Shown piece by piece: positions 8,701-15,777 of a stretch of DNA of 29,254 nt (position 1 is the first letter of the stretch; every line of letters begins with the position of its first letter). The DNA is from CAZUMH01 sp964621645. GTDB lineage: Bacteria > Zhuqueibacterota > QNDG01 > JAGLOF01. Below the pieces are notes generated by a model that made no database searches, was not told the DNA's origin, and saw only the letters and a program-made list of their open reading frames with translations. The DNA is taken from positions 1 through 29,254 of the forward strand of contig CAZUMH010000037.1 of the NCBI GenBank assembly GCA_964621645.1. Reading direction: 5' to 3'. The position numbers and the translations under genes were made by a program.

Positions 8701-8999
8701 ACGGTGACATTGAGACTGGTCTGTCCTCCCATGGTTGGCAAAATGGCGTCCGGCCTCTCCCGGGCGATGATTTTAGCCACCGTCTTGCGGTTGATAGGTT
8801 CCACATAGGTCCGATCCGCCAGATCAGGATCGGTCATGATGGTGGCCGGATTGGAATTGACCAGAATAATCCTGTATCCGAGCTTCTTGAGGGCCTTGAC
8901 GGCCTGGGTGCCGGAGTAATCGAATTCACAGGCCTGACCGATGACGATCGGCCCCGCTCCGATGATGAGAATGGATTTCAAATCCTGCCGCTGCGGCAT
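5790..8999 (-). CDS. carB: Carbamoyl phosphate synthase large subunit
   Basis: 1069 residues, close to the 1073 of E. coli CarB. It makes carbamoyl phosphate from bicarbonate, ammonia supplied by CarA, and two ATP, feeding arginine and pyrimidine synthesis in the cytoplasm. The N-terminal half starts with the family signature (ILIIGAGPIVIGQACEFDYSG). Two ATP-grasp units follow: carboxyphosphate synthesis in roughly 1-400 (AIIRPAFTLGGSGG) and carbamate phosphorylation in roughly 550-930 (VLVRPSYVLGGRGMEIVYD), with a second IILGGGPNRIGQGIEFDYC between them. The last 135 or so residues form the MGS-like allosteric domain, ending in an acidic tail (LEEEEGEH). ATG start with GGGAGAG upstream, 31 nt after carA. 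Confidence 0.98.
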   Translation of the reverse strand: MPQRQDLKSILIIGAGPIVIGQACEFDYSGTQAVKALKKLGYRIILVNSNPATIMTDPDLADRTYVEPINRKTVAKIIARERPDAILPTMGGQTSLNVTVELAEKGILQEYGVELIGATLEAIHKAEDRECFTRAMREIGLELPRGGFARSMEEAEERVRETGYPAIIRPAFTLGGSGGSVAYNVEEFRLLAAAGIKSSPIGEILIEESIIGWKEFELEVMRDLADNVVIVCSVENVDPMGVHTGDSITVAPIQTLTDREYQYMRDAAIAIIREIGVETGGSNIQFAVNPADGRMVVVEMNPRVSRSSALASKATGFPIAKIAAQLSVGLTLDEILNDITGKTPACFEPALDYVVVKIPRWDFEKFPQAEPLLSTQMKSVGETMAIGRTFSEAFQKALRSLENGRSGMEWKGAVELPELKEMMKRATPWRIFQMGEAFRKGMSQEEAYELTGIDPWFISQIREIIESEKSISECPDPDTDQLYRWKRRGFSDFRLGVLTGRPEEDIRKRREDGDVLPVYKTVDTCAAEFEAETAYLYGTYERENESRLSERPRIIILGGGPNRIGQGIEFDYCCVHAVMALRELGYETIMVNNNPETVSTDYDTSDKLYFEPLTFEDVHHIVRFEKPEGVIVQFGGQTPLKLAKGLSDAGVPILGTSPESIDLAEDRSRFGELIQQTQIKMPPWGTAFTFPEAQAIAGKIGYPVLVRPSYVLGGRGMEIVYDERELEKYITQAAEVSPSHPVLVDKFLEDAFEFDVDAVSDCRDTLICGCMQHIEEAGIHSGDSSCVLPPYMLAEDDYSTLKNQTRLLADLLQVKGLMNIQFALYRGEIYVLEVNPRASRTIPFVSKATGIPWAKVGARVMAGRRLEDMELPTRKNNRKIAVKTPVFPFIKFPNVQTYLGPEMRSTGEVMGLNGDAGGAFAKAQFAAGHGLPKRGSVFISVNDRDKASAVPIARQLFELGFTIKATSGTHRALRKAGIPASPVAKIAEGRPNVADLIINGEIQLVINTPLGKIARADEYNIGRVAMTYDVPCLTTLSAAWAAVQAIRRLQIAPLDVLALQDLEEEEGEH

Positions 9000-9030
9000 G
9001 TATTCTCTCCCTGTTTCTCAGTTTTAAATA

Positions 9031-10173
9031 TTATATTCGTTCTACTCCCTTTTCCAGCATCCGTGCGAAATCGGCGAAGAGTCCCAGACTGTCATGAGGC
9101 CCCGGAGCCGCCTCAGGGTGGAACTGCACCGAGAAAACGGGCCATTCCCGGTGGCGCATTCCCTCGATGGTACCGTCGTTCAAATTGATATGCGTCGCTT
9201 CCAGGCCGGCCCCGGCCAGGCTCTTTTTCTCCACGGCGAAATTGTGATTCTGCGCCGTGATGGCGATGCGGCCGCTTTCCAGGTCTTTAACGGGATGATT
9301 GCTGCCGTGATGACCGAAACGCAGCTTGAAGGTCTCCGCTCCAAGTGCCAGAGCTAAAATCTGGTGTCCCAGACAGATACCGAAGAGAGGCAGCTCCCCG
9401 GCCAGATTCCGGACGGTTTCAATTGCGGATGTGACCTGGCGGGGATCGCCGGGGCCATTGGAGAGGAACACGCCCCGGGGACGTAATTTCTTGATGGCGG
9501 CTGCCGAAGTGTCAGCAGGTACAATTCTGACACCCATCCCCAGCATTCCAAAAAGACGCAGGATATTTCTCTTGGCGCCGAAATCCATCGCCACGATCAG
9601 ATCTCTGCCCGATCTCCCTCTTTTGAGAGGATTGTAGTACCAGCGTTCATCGGCTTTCCCCCGCCAGAGCCGGGATTCGCTGCAGCTCACCAGGTCGACC
9701 AGATCTTTACTGGATATATCCAGTTCCTGTTCGAGCAGTCTGCGTAGTTCCTCTTCGCTCCCGCCGTCGGAAGAAAGGATTGCCTTCATAGCCCCTCTCT
9801 CCCTGATGCGGCGGGTGAGCTGACGTGTGTCCACCTCGCTGATCCCGCAGACACCGCTGCGTTCCAGAAACTGCGGCAGGCTTTCCCGGCAGCGCCAGTT
9901 GCTGGGATGGAAACAGACCTCTCTGACGACCAGGGCCTCAAGCTGAACCTGATCCGACTCTCCGTCTTCGGGATTGATTCCATAGTTCCCTATGTGGGGA
10001 TAGGTCATGACCACCATTTGGCCCCGGTAGGAAGGATCGGTCAGCACTTCCTGATATCCGCTCATGGCCGTGTTGAATACAATTTCCCCCAGAACCGTAC
10101 CCCGGGCTCCAAAAGGGATACCCCGGTAAACAGTTCCATCTTCCAGGAGAAGGACAGCATGATCATTGTTCAC
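9031..10173 (-). CDS. carA: Carbamoyl phosphate synthase small (glutamine amidotransferase) subunit
   Basis: 380 residues, the normal length. It hydrolyses glutamine and passes ammonia to CarB. The N-terminal CPSase small-chain domain is recognisable (FNTAMSGYQEVLTDPSY). The class I amidotransferase domain covers roughly 190-375 with the nucleophile Cys267 in FGICLGHQ and the partners His352 and Glu354 in QFHPEAAPGPHD. Start is GTG with GAAAGGG upstream; no better in-frame start is seen. First structural gene of carAB, with a terminator-bearing leader directly upstream, which suggests control by transcription attenuation. Confidence 0.98.
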   Translation of the reverse strand: MNNDHAVLLLEDGTVYRGIPFGARGTVLGEIVFNTAMSGYQEVLTDPSYRGQMVVMTYPHIGNYGINPEDGESDQVQLEALVVREVCFHPSNWRCRESLPQFLERSGVCGISEVDTRQLTRRIRERGAMKAILSSDGGSEEELRRLLEQELDISSKDLVDLVSCSESRLWRGKADERWYYNPLKRGRSGRDLIVAMDFGAKRNILRLFGMLGMGVRIVPADTSAAAIKKLRPRGVFLSNGPGDPRQVTSAIETVRNLAGELPLFGICLGHQILALALGAETFKLRFGHHGSNHPVKDLESGRIAITAQNHNFAVEKKSLAGAGLEATHINLNDGTIEGMRHREWPVFSVQFHPEAAPGPHDSLGLFADFARMLEKGVERI

Positions 10174-10206
10174 TCGTATACCCTTTCTCTATCGATAGAT
10201 CCCCAT

Positions 10207-10239
10207 AAAAAAAATGCCCCGCATTAAAATGGGGGGCAT
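10207..10239 (-). terminator. Leader terminator (putative attenuator) of carAB
   Basis: On the minus strand ATGCCCCCCAT pairs with ATGCGGGGCAT (11 positions, one C-C mismatch, loop TTTA) and is followed by TTTTTTTT. It ends about 34 nt before the carA start codon. The upstream barrel gene already has its own terminator at 10597-10625 and the car promoter lies between the two. This hairpin therefore sits inside the car leader rather than closing another gene. Confidence 0.8.
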
Positions 10240-10267
10240 GGAAAATATTTGTGGAAAGTTATCATGC

Positions 10268-10372
10268 TCATTCTTCATTCCCGGGCAGTAATTTAAGCCG
10301 CCTTCCTATTTCCCGGCGTTTATCCTGCCAGCCTGATAAGCCTATATTGTCTCTGTTTGCGGCTGATTTCAT
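10268..10372 (-). CDS. Putative Arg-rich leader peptide of the car operon
   Basis: A 34-codon ORF begins about 55 nt after the predicted car transcription start and stops about 28 nt before the leader terminator. Five of 34 codons are Arg (AGA, CGC, CGG, AGG, CGG), four of them within KRREIGRRLK. An imperfect Shine-Dalgarno (AGGGA, 4 nt spacer) precedes the ATG. Carbamoyl phosphate is an arginine precursor, so a ribosome-stalling attenuator responding to charged tRNA-Arg would make sense. I did not find an obvious antiterminator pairing, and a 34-codon ORF can occur by chance, so this is tentative. Confidence 0.35.
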   Translation of the reverse strand: MKSAANRDNIGLSGWQDKRREIGRRLKLLPGNEE

Positions 10373-10433
10373 AATTTCCCTGATAATTCTTTAATACTGG
10401 TATAGTTTCACGTAATGACCTGTGCTCCGCATA

Positions 10434-10462
10434 AATATACATAAATTCCGTACTGATGTCAA
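10434..10462 (-). promoter_or_regulatory. Strong sigma-70 promoter for carAB
   Basis: The minus strand has TTGACA (perfect -35), a 17-nt spacer, then TATATT (5/6 of the -10). Transcription would start near 10427, giving a leader of about 254 nt before carA. Confidence 0.75.
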
Positions 10463-10596
10463 GACTCATTACTTATTAATTCAGCCTCAAGAATATTTAT
10501 GAACATTTCCCTGTGAGGTGATCCCCTGAATAGCTTATATCTGTTCCGGTGTGGACCGTTGAATCCGGCCTGATGAAGCTCCAGCAGCCGCGGCTG

Positions 10597-10625
10597 AAAT
10601 AAAACCCGGAGCTTGCGGCCCCGGG
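10597..10625 (-). terminator. Intrinsic terminator after the outer-membrane barrel gene
   Basis: On the minus strand CCCGGGGC pairs with GCTCCGGG (8 bp including one G-U) around a CGCAA loop and is followed by TTTTATTT. It lies about 40 nt after the stop of the barrel gene. The 10463-10596 stretch further on shows no convincing gene. Confidence 0.75.
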
Positions 10626-10666
10626 CTGTACAATACTGCCAATTATTCAAAAGGATTGTTGAAAAA

Positions 10667-11428
10667 TCAGATATTCATAAGGTAACTGCCCGCAACCATC
10701 AGGTCCGGAGCTCCGTCATCGAGGCCGAAACCGACGCCGGCTCGTATCCGTCCCGGACCCAGCTTGTGATCCACCCCGCCGCTCAGCACCAGATAATCCC
10801 AATCCTGTTTCCAGAAAATTTCACCGATCAGGTGGGTCTTGGCGCAAAGCGGAGCGATCACTCCCCCGCCCAGGAAGAGCTGGTTGGTGTATTTCTCTTC
10901 CGATCCGCCCATGTTCCATTCCACCGTCTTGTAAAATTCCAGTCCTACATTCCCGGTCAGACAGATCCCGCCCGGGAGCCGGTGCCGCAGGGCGGCGAAA
11001 GCACCGTAGTTGAAATTTCCCTGGCCCACATCCTCTTTACCGATAGGCAGGGTGAGAAAAGGGCCGGCCGAGATACTGGTCCTCTCGGTCCGGTAAAAGT
11101 TATAGCGCCCGAAAAGCCCGATATCCGCCAGTCCGCTCAATGCGTCAAAGTTCTCAGGAGTGATCTTCACGTAGGCAAACTGGGCCACTACTTCCATTTT
11201 CTTGCCGAAGGGAATACCGCCGCGGGCGGCAACGATCATCTCCGACACGTCGCCGTCGGTGTAATTCACCCAGAGCAGGCCCGCCTCTCCGTATATGCCC
11301 GTCGCTATGGGAGCATCATACTGAAAGGACTGCATCAGATGCACCTCATTCTGGGCTTGAAGCAACGGCACTGAGACGAGAAGCAGTAAGATCGTTCCTA
11401 AAGCAATAAACGTAGATTTCCCTTTCAT
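10667..11428 (-). CDS. Predicted outer-membrane beta-barrel protein
   Basis: 253 residues. A Sec signal (residues 1-26, cut after LLQAQ or LLQA) is followed by alternating aromatic and glycine-rich amphipathic strands typical of outer-membrane barrels, for example ATGIYGEAGLLWVNYTDG, VVAQFAYVKI, DIGLFGRYNFYR and GRIRAGVGFGLDDGAPD. The general look is that of small barrel proteins of the transporter/MetA-pathway type, but I cannot assign a family or substrate with confidence. Good AGGAGG 6 nt before the ATG. Single-gene unit with its own promoter and terminator, divergent from the methyltransferase operon. It supports a Gram-negative host. Confidence 0.75.
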   Translation of the reverse strand: MKGKSTFIALGTILLLLVSVPLLQAQNEVHLMQSFQYDAPIATGIYGEAGLLWVNYTDGDVSEMIVAARGGIPFGKKMEVVAQFAYVKITPENFDALSGLADIGLFGRYNFYRTERTSISAGPFLTLPIGKEDVGQGNFNYGAFAALRHRLPGGICLTGNVGLEFYKTVEWNMGGSEEKYTNQLFLGGGVIAPLCAKTHLIGEIFWKQDWDYLVLSGGVDHKLGPGRIRAGVGFGLDDGAPDLMVAGSYLMNI

Positions 11429-11511
11429 TCCAACCCTCCTTTGGTCTGGTGAGAATTAACCTCTTTTCTTTGGTTTGAATACTCATTACGGTAACCGGAA
11501 AAATACCATAA

Positions 11512-11540
11512 AATATAATCTTTATTTTTCTTCTGGTCAA
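11512..11540 (-). promoter_or_regulatory. Sigma-70 promoter for the beta-barrel gene
   Basis: The minus strand has TTGACC, 17 nt, TATATT, with the expected start about 77 nt upstream of the ATG at 11428. The -35 overlaps one copy of a TGACCAGA direct repeat. Confidence 0.65.
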
Positions 11541-11558
11541 CAATTTTTCCTCTGGTCA
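11532..11558. repeat. Direct repeat TCTGGTCA x2 overlapping the barrel promoter
   Basis: TCTGGTCA occurs at 11532-11539 and 11551-11558, 19 nt apart start to start. One copy overlaps the minus-strand -35 and the other lies just upstream of it. Roughly two helical turns apart, they could be regulator sites, but the region is simple in composition. Confidence 0.35.
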
Positions 11559-11569
11559 GAGAAAGCCGC

Positions 11570-11598
11570 TTGCTTCTCACACCTAATTCCCGTATTTT
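11570..11598 (+). promoter_or_regulatory. Possible sigma-70 promoter for the methyltransferase-glycosyltransferase operon
   Basis: TTGCTT, 17 nt, TATTTT on the plus strand, about 78 nt before the GTG start at 11683 and divergent from the barrel promoter. Confidence 0.4.
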
Positions 11599-11682
11599 TC
11601 AAAGACAGACACACAAAGAGAAAAAACTCCCAGGCTGGACATTATCAATGTGCGGATCCGAGAAAAATAAAAGGGAAAGCGA

Positions 11683-12312
11683 GTGCCAGGCCGGACGATA
11701 AACGCTAAAGACCTTTTCGATGACTGGGCCCGGGACTACCATGCCGACGGCATGGAAAAGAGCCACTGGCTCAGTGTGAAGCATGCCTTCGAATTAATCC
11801 CCACCTCCACCGGCAACTATCTGGAAATCGGCATCGGTAACGGCTATGGCATCCATTACATGGCGGAGAATCAGTACCGGGAAGGCTTTTGCACCGGCCT
11901 GGACATCAGTCCCAACATGATCGAAAAAGCCAAGCATCGCCTTCGGGACCGTGATAATGTAGCGCTGGAAGCGGCCGATTTTCTCACCTGGAAACCCCCT
12001 GAGAATCTGAAATTCAGCTGTGTATTTTCCATGGAGACCTTTTACTATTTCAGAGATATCGCCGCGGGTATCCGTAAGGCCGCCTCTCTGTTGGCTCCTG
12101 ATGGAATCCTGATGATTTTAGTGAATCACTACCAGGAAAACGAGGCGTCCCATTCCTGGTCCAAGGAGCTGTCTACTCCCATGACCCTCTGGACCTCCGA
12201 ACAGTATCTCAGCGCTTTCCGGGAGAGCGGCCTCACCGGCCTGCGGCAGCTGCGTCTGAGCGATAACGACACCAAGGCCGGCACCCTCTGTACCATTGGA
12301 AAGAGGAAATAG
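11683..12312 (+). CDS. Class I SAM-dependent methyltransferase
   Basis: 209 residues with a Rossmann-type SAM fold: motif I LEIGIGNGYG near residue 47, the acidic second-strand end GLDISPNMIEKAK, and a later AADFLTW and SLLAPDGILMILVNHYQE corresponding to the post-motif strands. Substrate cannot be read from the sequence; small-molecule or lipid/quinone-type methyltransferases share this arrangement. Start is GTG with an AAGGGA-type site upstream; no ATG lies between it and the conserved part. First of three closely spaced genes, with a 12-nt gap to the next. Confidence 0.85.
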   Translation: MPGRTINAKDLFDDWARDYHADGMEKSHWLSVKHAFELIPTSTGNYLEIGIGNGYGIHYMAENQYREGFCTGLDISPNMIEKAKHRLRDRDNVALEAADFLTWKPPENLKFSCVFSMETFYYFRDIAAGIRKAASLLAPDGILMILVNHYQENEASHSWSKELSTPMTLWTSEQYLSAFRESGLTGLRQLRLSDNDTKAGTLCTIGKRK

Positions 12313-12324
12313 GAGATCATTACC

Positions 12325-12588
12325 GTGGTATTTCTTGATCCGAAAAACTTTGGTCTCTCTTCCCGGGACAACATTGTGCCTCTGTCAAAGGACCGGTATG
12401 GACTGAAGCTTGAACGCCGCAGCCGCATCGTCATGGCTGACGGCAGGCGCCTCTTCGCTAAAGTGGAAAAAATCCGCAAGGTCTGCCCGGACTGCCGGGT
12501 TGAAATTATGACGGACGCACCGGTCTGCAGCAAGACCAGAGCCTGGCTGAGAGAACGGGATGTGGTCATTTCAAGTACTGAAAAGTAA
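12325..12588 (+). CDS. Small conserved-looking protein of unknown function with CPDC motif
   Basis: 87 residues, unrecognised. GTG start 9 nt after GGAG, 12 nt downstream of the methyltransferase stop. The first half is basic (DRYGLKLERRSRIVMADGRR). The second half has CPDC and a further Cys (APVCSKTRAWLRERDVVI), which could be a partial metal or redox site. No signal peptide or membrane segment. Its position inside the operon and reading-frame quality support a real gene, but I cannot offer a function. Confidence 0.65.
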   Translation: MVFLDPKNFGLSSRDNIVPLSKDRYGLKLERRSRIVMADGRRLFAKVEKIRKVCPDCRVEIMTDAPVCSKTRAWLRERDVVISSTEK

Positions 12589-12629
12589 AAACCTGTGCCT
12601 GTTCCGACACCAATCCCGGGAGAATGTGG

Positions 12630-13418
12630 ATGACTGGTGCTGAGAGACTGCCATATCTTTCACTGATAATCCCCTGCTACAATGAGGATGCGAACATAAA
12701 GGCAGGAAGCCTGACTCGGGTGCAGCGCTATCTTGAGAAGGCGGATTTCTCCTGGGAAGTAATCATCATAAATGACGGTTCCAGTGACGACAGCCGCGGT
12801 CTGCTGGAGAAATTCATCCGGGGGAAACAAAACTATTATCTGCTGGACATCCCACACAGCGGCAAGGCCGCTGCCATCGCCAGGGGAGCGGCGCAGGCCC
12901 GGGGCGGTATCCTTCTCTTTCTGGATATGGATCAATCCACTCCCATAGAGGAGTGGGACAAACTCAGTCCCTGGTACCGGGAAGAATTCGACATTGTCAT
13001 AGGCTCCCGGGGAAGCCTGCGGCACGGCACGCCGTTTCTGAGGCGCTGCGGCAGCCGCATCTTCAGACAGCTGCGCCGCTGGATCATCCTGCCCGGCATC
13101 AGCGACACCCAGTGCGGCTTTAAAAGCTGTCGCTCCCGGGTGGCCCGGGAGATCTTTCCACAGCTACGCGCTCTGCGGAAGGATACCCCGGCCCGGGGCT
13201 GGACGGTAAGCGCCTGGGATGTTGAATTTCTCTATCGTGCCCAGAGAAACGGTTTCCGCGTTAAAGAGGTTCAGGTGGCCTGGCGGGACAGGGACCTGAG
13301 CACCTCCAAGAAAAAAGGCGGTCCCACCCGCGTCTATATCGCCGAATCCCTGGACATGGCCGGTCAGGTGCTGCGGTTAAAACTGAAGGAACTGAGCGAA
13401 AAATATCGGACCAATTGA
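12630..13418 (+). CDS. Family 2 glycosyltransferase, dolichyl-phosphate-glucosyltransferase-like
   Basis: 262 residues from the ATG at 12630, chosen over the in-frame ATG at 12624 because GGGAGA is 6 nt before it. GT-A fold motifs are in order: SLIIPCYNEDANI, INDGSSDDS, the DxD-like LDMDQSTP, GSRGS, the acceptor-side DTQCGFKSCRS and DVEFLYRAQRNGF, then VAWRDRD. This pattern is that of polyprenyl/dolichyl-phosphate sugar transferases (Alg5/DPM type) without C-terminal membrane helices. It may load a lipid carrier with a sugar for surface glycan assembly. The Agl23-like GT-C protein at 22431-24023, which would use lipid-linked donors, could be a functional partner, though it is not adjacent. 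Confidence 0.88.
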   Translation: MTGAERLPYLSLIIPCYNEDANIKAGSLTRVQRYLEKADFSWEVIIINDGSSDDSRGLLEKFIRGKQNYYLLDIPHSGKAAAIARGAAQARGGILLFLDMDQSTPIEEWDKLSPWYREEFDIVIGSRGSLRHGTPFLRRCGSRIFRQLRRWIILPGISDTQCGFKSCRSRVAREIFPQLRALRKDTPARGWTVSAWDVEFLYRAQRNGFRVKEVQVAWRDRDLSTSKKKGGPTRVYIAESLDMAGQVLRLKLKELSEKYRTN

Positions 13419-13427
13419 TTTGAAGCC

Positions 13428-13456
13428 TTGAATCTGAGCAACTCGAGTGTTATATT
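13428..13456 (+). promoter_or_regulatory. Sigma-70 promoter for the oxidoreductase cluster
   Basis: TTGAAT, 17 nt, TATATT, about 70 nt before the ATG at 13528. The spacer contains the palindrome CTCGAG. It is the only good promoter I see ahead of the long plus-strand cluster. Confidence 0.6.
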
Positions 13457-13527
13457 TACCTTCATGATTCAATATACTGCGTCGTTTTCATTCCCTTGCA
13501 CCGGGTACAAACATAAAGGAATTTCCC

Positions 13528-14937
13528 ATGAAGAATCCAAAAAAGGCAAGCGCTGAAAAAAATGACATCTCCCGCCGCCAGTTCCTGGGCGGCGCCGCGG
13601 CCGCGGCCGCTACCATCACCATTGTTCCCCGCCGCGTACTGGGAGGGCCGGGGTATCAGGCACCCAGCGACACTCTGAATATAGCCTGCGTCGGCATCGG
13701 CGGCAAAGGATTCTCCGATTCCGTGGCTATGGCCGGAGAAAACGTTGTCGCCCTCTGTGACGTGGATGAGGAACGGGGTTCTCAAAAACACGTTGTTGAC
13801 CGCCAGGGAGATATTGAAATCCGCAAAAGCCCCTTTGACTATTATCCCAAAGCACGATTCTACCGGGACTGGCGCAGGATGCTGGAAGAGGAAAAATCCA
13901 TCGATGCAGTGACCGTAAGCACCCCTGATCATAATCATGCGATAATAGCCAATACGGCCATGAAATTGGGCAAGCATGTATTCGTGCAAAAACCCCTGAC
14001 CCACACGATCCTGGAAGCGCGCACCCTTGCTGAAACCGCCCGGGAAAAAGGCCTTGTCACCCAGATGGGCAACCAGGGGCACGCCGGAGAGGGCGGCCGT
14101 CTTGTCTGTGAATGGATCTGGGACGGCGCCATCGGCGATGTGAGAGAGGTACACTGCTGGACCAACCGTCCCATCTGGCCGCAGGCCATAAAAGCGCCCA
14201 AAGAGACACCTTCTGTCCCTCCGACACTGGATTGGGATGTCTGGCTGGGTCCAGCCCGCTGGCGACCCTACCATCCGGCCTATCTTCCCTTTAACTGGCG
14301 CGGCTGGTGGGATTTCGGCACCGGCGCCCTGGGCGACATGGGAGCGCATATCATGGATCACGCCTTCTGGGCCCTGAAGCTCAAGTATCCCACCTCTGTC
14401 CAGGCCAGCTCAACCGAGTTCACCAAAGACTCACCTCCCAATGCCGAGGTAGTCACCTATGAGTTCCCGGCCAGGGATTCCATGCCGCCGGTGAAGATGA
14501 CATGGTACGACGGCGGTCTCATGCCACCCCGCCCGGACGATTTCGAACAGGGGAGAGCCCTTGGAAACAGCGATGGCGGTGTTCTCTTTGTGGGAGACAA
14601 GGGGAAACTGATGTGCAGCGTCTATGGCGAAAATCCCCGTATTATCCCTGAAACCAAGATGCAGGAATACCAGCGCCCCCCAAAATCCATCCCCCGCTCG
14701 CCGGGTATTCATGCCGAGTGGCTTGAAGCAATTAAAAAAGGCGATCCCAAATCCGCCACTACCAATTTCGACTACTCCGCACCCTTGACGGAGACCATGC
14801 TGCTGGCCAACCTGGCCGTGCGCCTGAAGGATAAAAACATGCGGCTTTTCTATGACGGTCAAAAGGGAGCGATTACCAATCTCCCGGAAGCCAACGACTT
14901 GCTCTATATGGAATACCGCCAGGGCTGGAAACTGTAA
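13528..14937 (+). CDS. Tat-exported Gfo/Idh/MocA family oxidoreductase (copy 1)
   Basis: 469 residues. Tat signal with ISRRQFLGG (residues 14-22) and an Ala-rich hydrophobic stretch. The Rossmann dinucleotide motif is VGIGGKG (55-61) and ALCDVDEE closes the second strand. STPDHNHA then the catalytic-lysine motif, here QKP (154-156) instead of the usual EKP, are followed by GDMGAHIMDHAFW in the C-terminal sheet domain. Family members oxidise or reduce sugar hydroxyls with tightly or loosely bound NAD(P); export with folded cofactor explains the Tat route. First gene of the cluster, AAAGGA 7 nt before ATG, 33 nt before the DUF1080 gene. Substrate unknown; a glycoside or keto-sugar is inferred from neighbours. 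Confidence 0.92.
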   Translation: MKNPKKASAEKNDISRRQFLGGAAAAAATITIVPRRVLGGPGYQAPSDTLNIACVGIGGKGFSDSVAMAGENVVALCDVDEERGSQKHVVDRQGDIEIRKSPFDYYPKARFYRDWRRMLEEEKSIDAVTVSTPDHNHAIIANTAMKLGKHVFVQKPLTHTILEARTLAETAREKGLVTQMGNQGHAGEGGRLVCEWIWDGAIGDVREVHCWTNRPIWPQAIKAPKETPSVPPTLDWDVWLGPARWRPYHPAYLPFNWRGWWDFGTGALGDMGAHIMDHAFWALKLKYPTSVQASSTEFTKDSPPNAEVVTYEFPARDSMPPVKMTWYDGGLMPPRPDDFEQGRALGNSDGGVLFVGDKGKLMCSVYGENPRIIPETKMQEYQRPPKSIPRSPGIHAEWLEAIKKGDPKSATTNFDYSAPLTETMLLANLAVRLKDKNMRLFYDGQKGAITNLPEANDLLYMEYRQGWKL

Positions 14938-14970
14938 CCATTTTTAAGAATCTTTGCGGAGAGCGGATCT

Positions 14971-15651
14971 ATGAAAAGATTCGGAATCATTACGGCAGCA
15001 TCGCTGGCCCTGACTGTCTTAATCAGCGCCGCGGTACTGGTGGGACAGGACGATACCGCCGACACTAAGGGAAAAGCGGTAACGGACAAAGGCTGGCAGG
15101 AACTTCTCAAACCGGACCTGTCAACCTGCATTTTCCCGGCCGGTTCCTGGATCGTGGAGGATGGAGTCCTCACCTGGCAGGGAGGCGGCTACATCTGGAC
15201 CAAGGAACGGTACGGGAACTTCATCCTCGATCTTGAGTATCGGGTAAGCAAGGATGCCAACAGCGGCATCTTTTTACGTACCGGCGACCTGGATGACCCG
15301 GTTCAGACCGGCATTGAGGTTCAAATTCATGAGACGGGTGACGGATCCCGCCACGGCCAGTGCGGCGCCATTTATGACTGTCTTTCACCCCGTATCGATA
15401 GCCAGAAGAAGGCGGGGGAATGGAACCGGCTCACCATCACCTGCAGGGACAGCAAGATATCCGTCGTTCAAAACGGCAAGCAGATAATTGATATGGATCT
15501 TGATCTCTGGACCACACCGCACCTGAATCCCGACGGCAGCCGCAACAAGTTTAAAACCGCCATGAAAGACATGCCGCGGGAAGGTCATATCGGATTTCAG
15601 GATCACGGCCGGCCGGTCTGGTTTCGGGCTCTCAGGATAAAAGAACTGTAA
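14971..15651 (+). CDS. Exported DUF1080 protein (3-keto-disaccharide hydrolase-like)
   Basis: 226 residues with a Sec-type signal (1-25). The DUF1080/PF06439 concanavalin-like fold is recognisable from GWQELLKP, the SWIVEDGVLTWQGGG strand pair, YGNFILDLEYRVS, ANSGIFLR (97-103), GIEVQIHE (114-121), EWNRLTI and GHIGFQDHG near the end. Members cleave 3-keto-glycosides made by Gfo/Idh-type dehydrogenases, and this gene lies directly between two such enzymes. The opening segment lacks the usual LFDGKSLxGW spelling, so it is a diverged member. GGAGAG lies 7 nt before ATG. Confidence 0.88.
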   Translation: MKRFGIITAASLALTVLISAAVLVGQDDTADTKGKAVTDKGWQELLKPDLSTCIFPAGSWIVEDGVLTWQGGGYIWTKERYGNFILDLEYRVSKDANSGIFLRTGDLDDPVQTGIEVQIHETGDGSRHGQCGAIYDCLSPRIDSQKKAGEWNRLTITCRDSKISVVQNGKQIIDMDLDLWTTPHLNPDGSRNKFKTAMKDMPREGHIGFQDHGRPVWFRALRIKEL

Positions 15652-15683
15652 TAGACGGGCCCGGCAAATGTCTGATCCCCCCA

Positions 15684-15713
15684 GGAGGAAGGAGGGTTTT
15701 TCATCCTTTCTCC
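15684..15713 (+). other. Intercistronic hairpin between DUF1080 and second oxidoreductase
   Basis: GGAGGAAGGA can pair with TCCTTTCTCC (10 bp with one G-U, 10-nt loop) in the 126-nt gap. No T-tract follows, so it is more likely an mRNA structure than a strong terminator. Confidence 0.4.
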
Positions 15714-15777
15714 CGGGAGCGGATATATGAAACAGTAATTGAAATCTGGAGAGAGATCAACAAGCGAAAGGTTCTCC

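Noticed and set aside
10459..10650. 63-codon minus-strand frame upstream of the car promoter
   Set aside because: It overlaps the terminator of the barrel gene and the car -35 region, with no ribosome site; treated as non-coding.
13462..14361. Minus-strand open frame of about 300 codons opposite oxidoreductase copy 1
   Set aside because: Shadow of a GC-rich gene; composition is arbitrary and the plus strand has unmistakable Gfo/Idh/MocA motifs.
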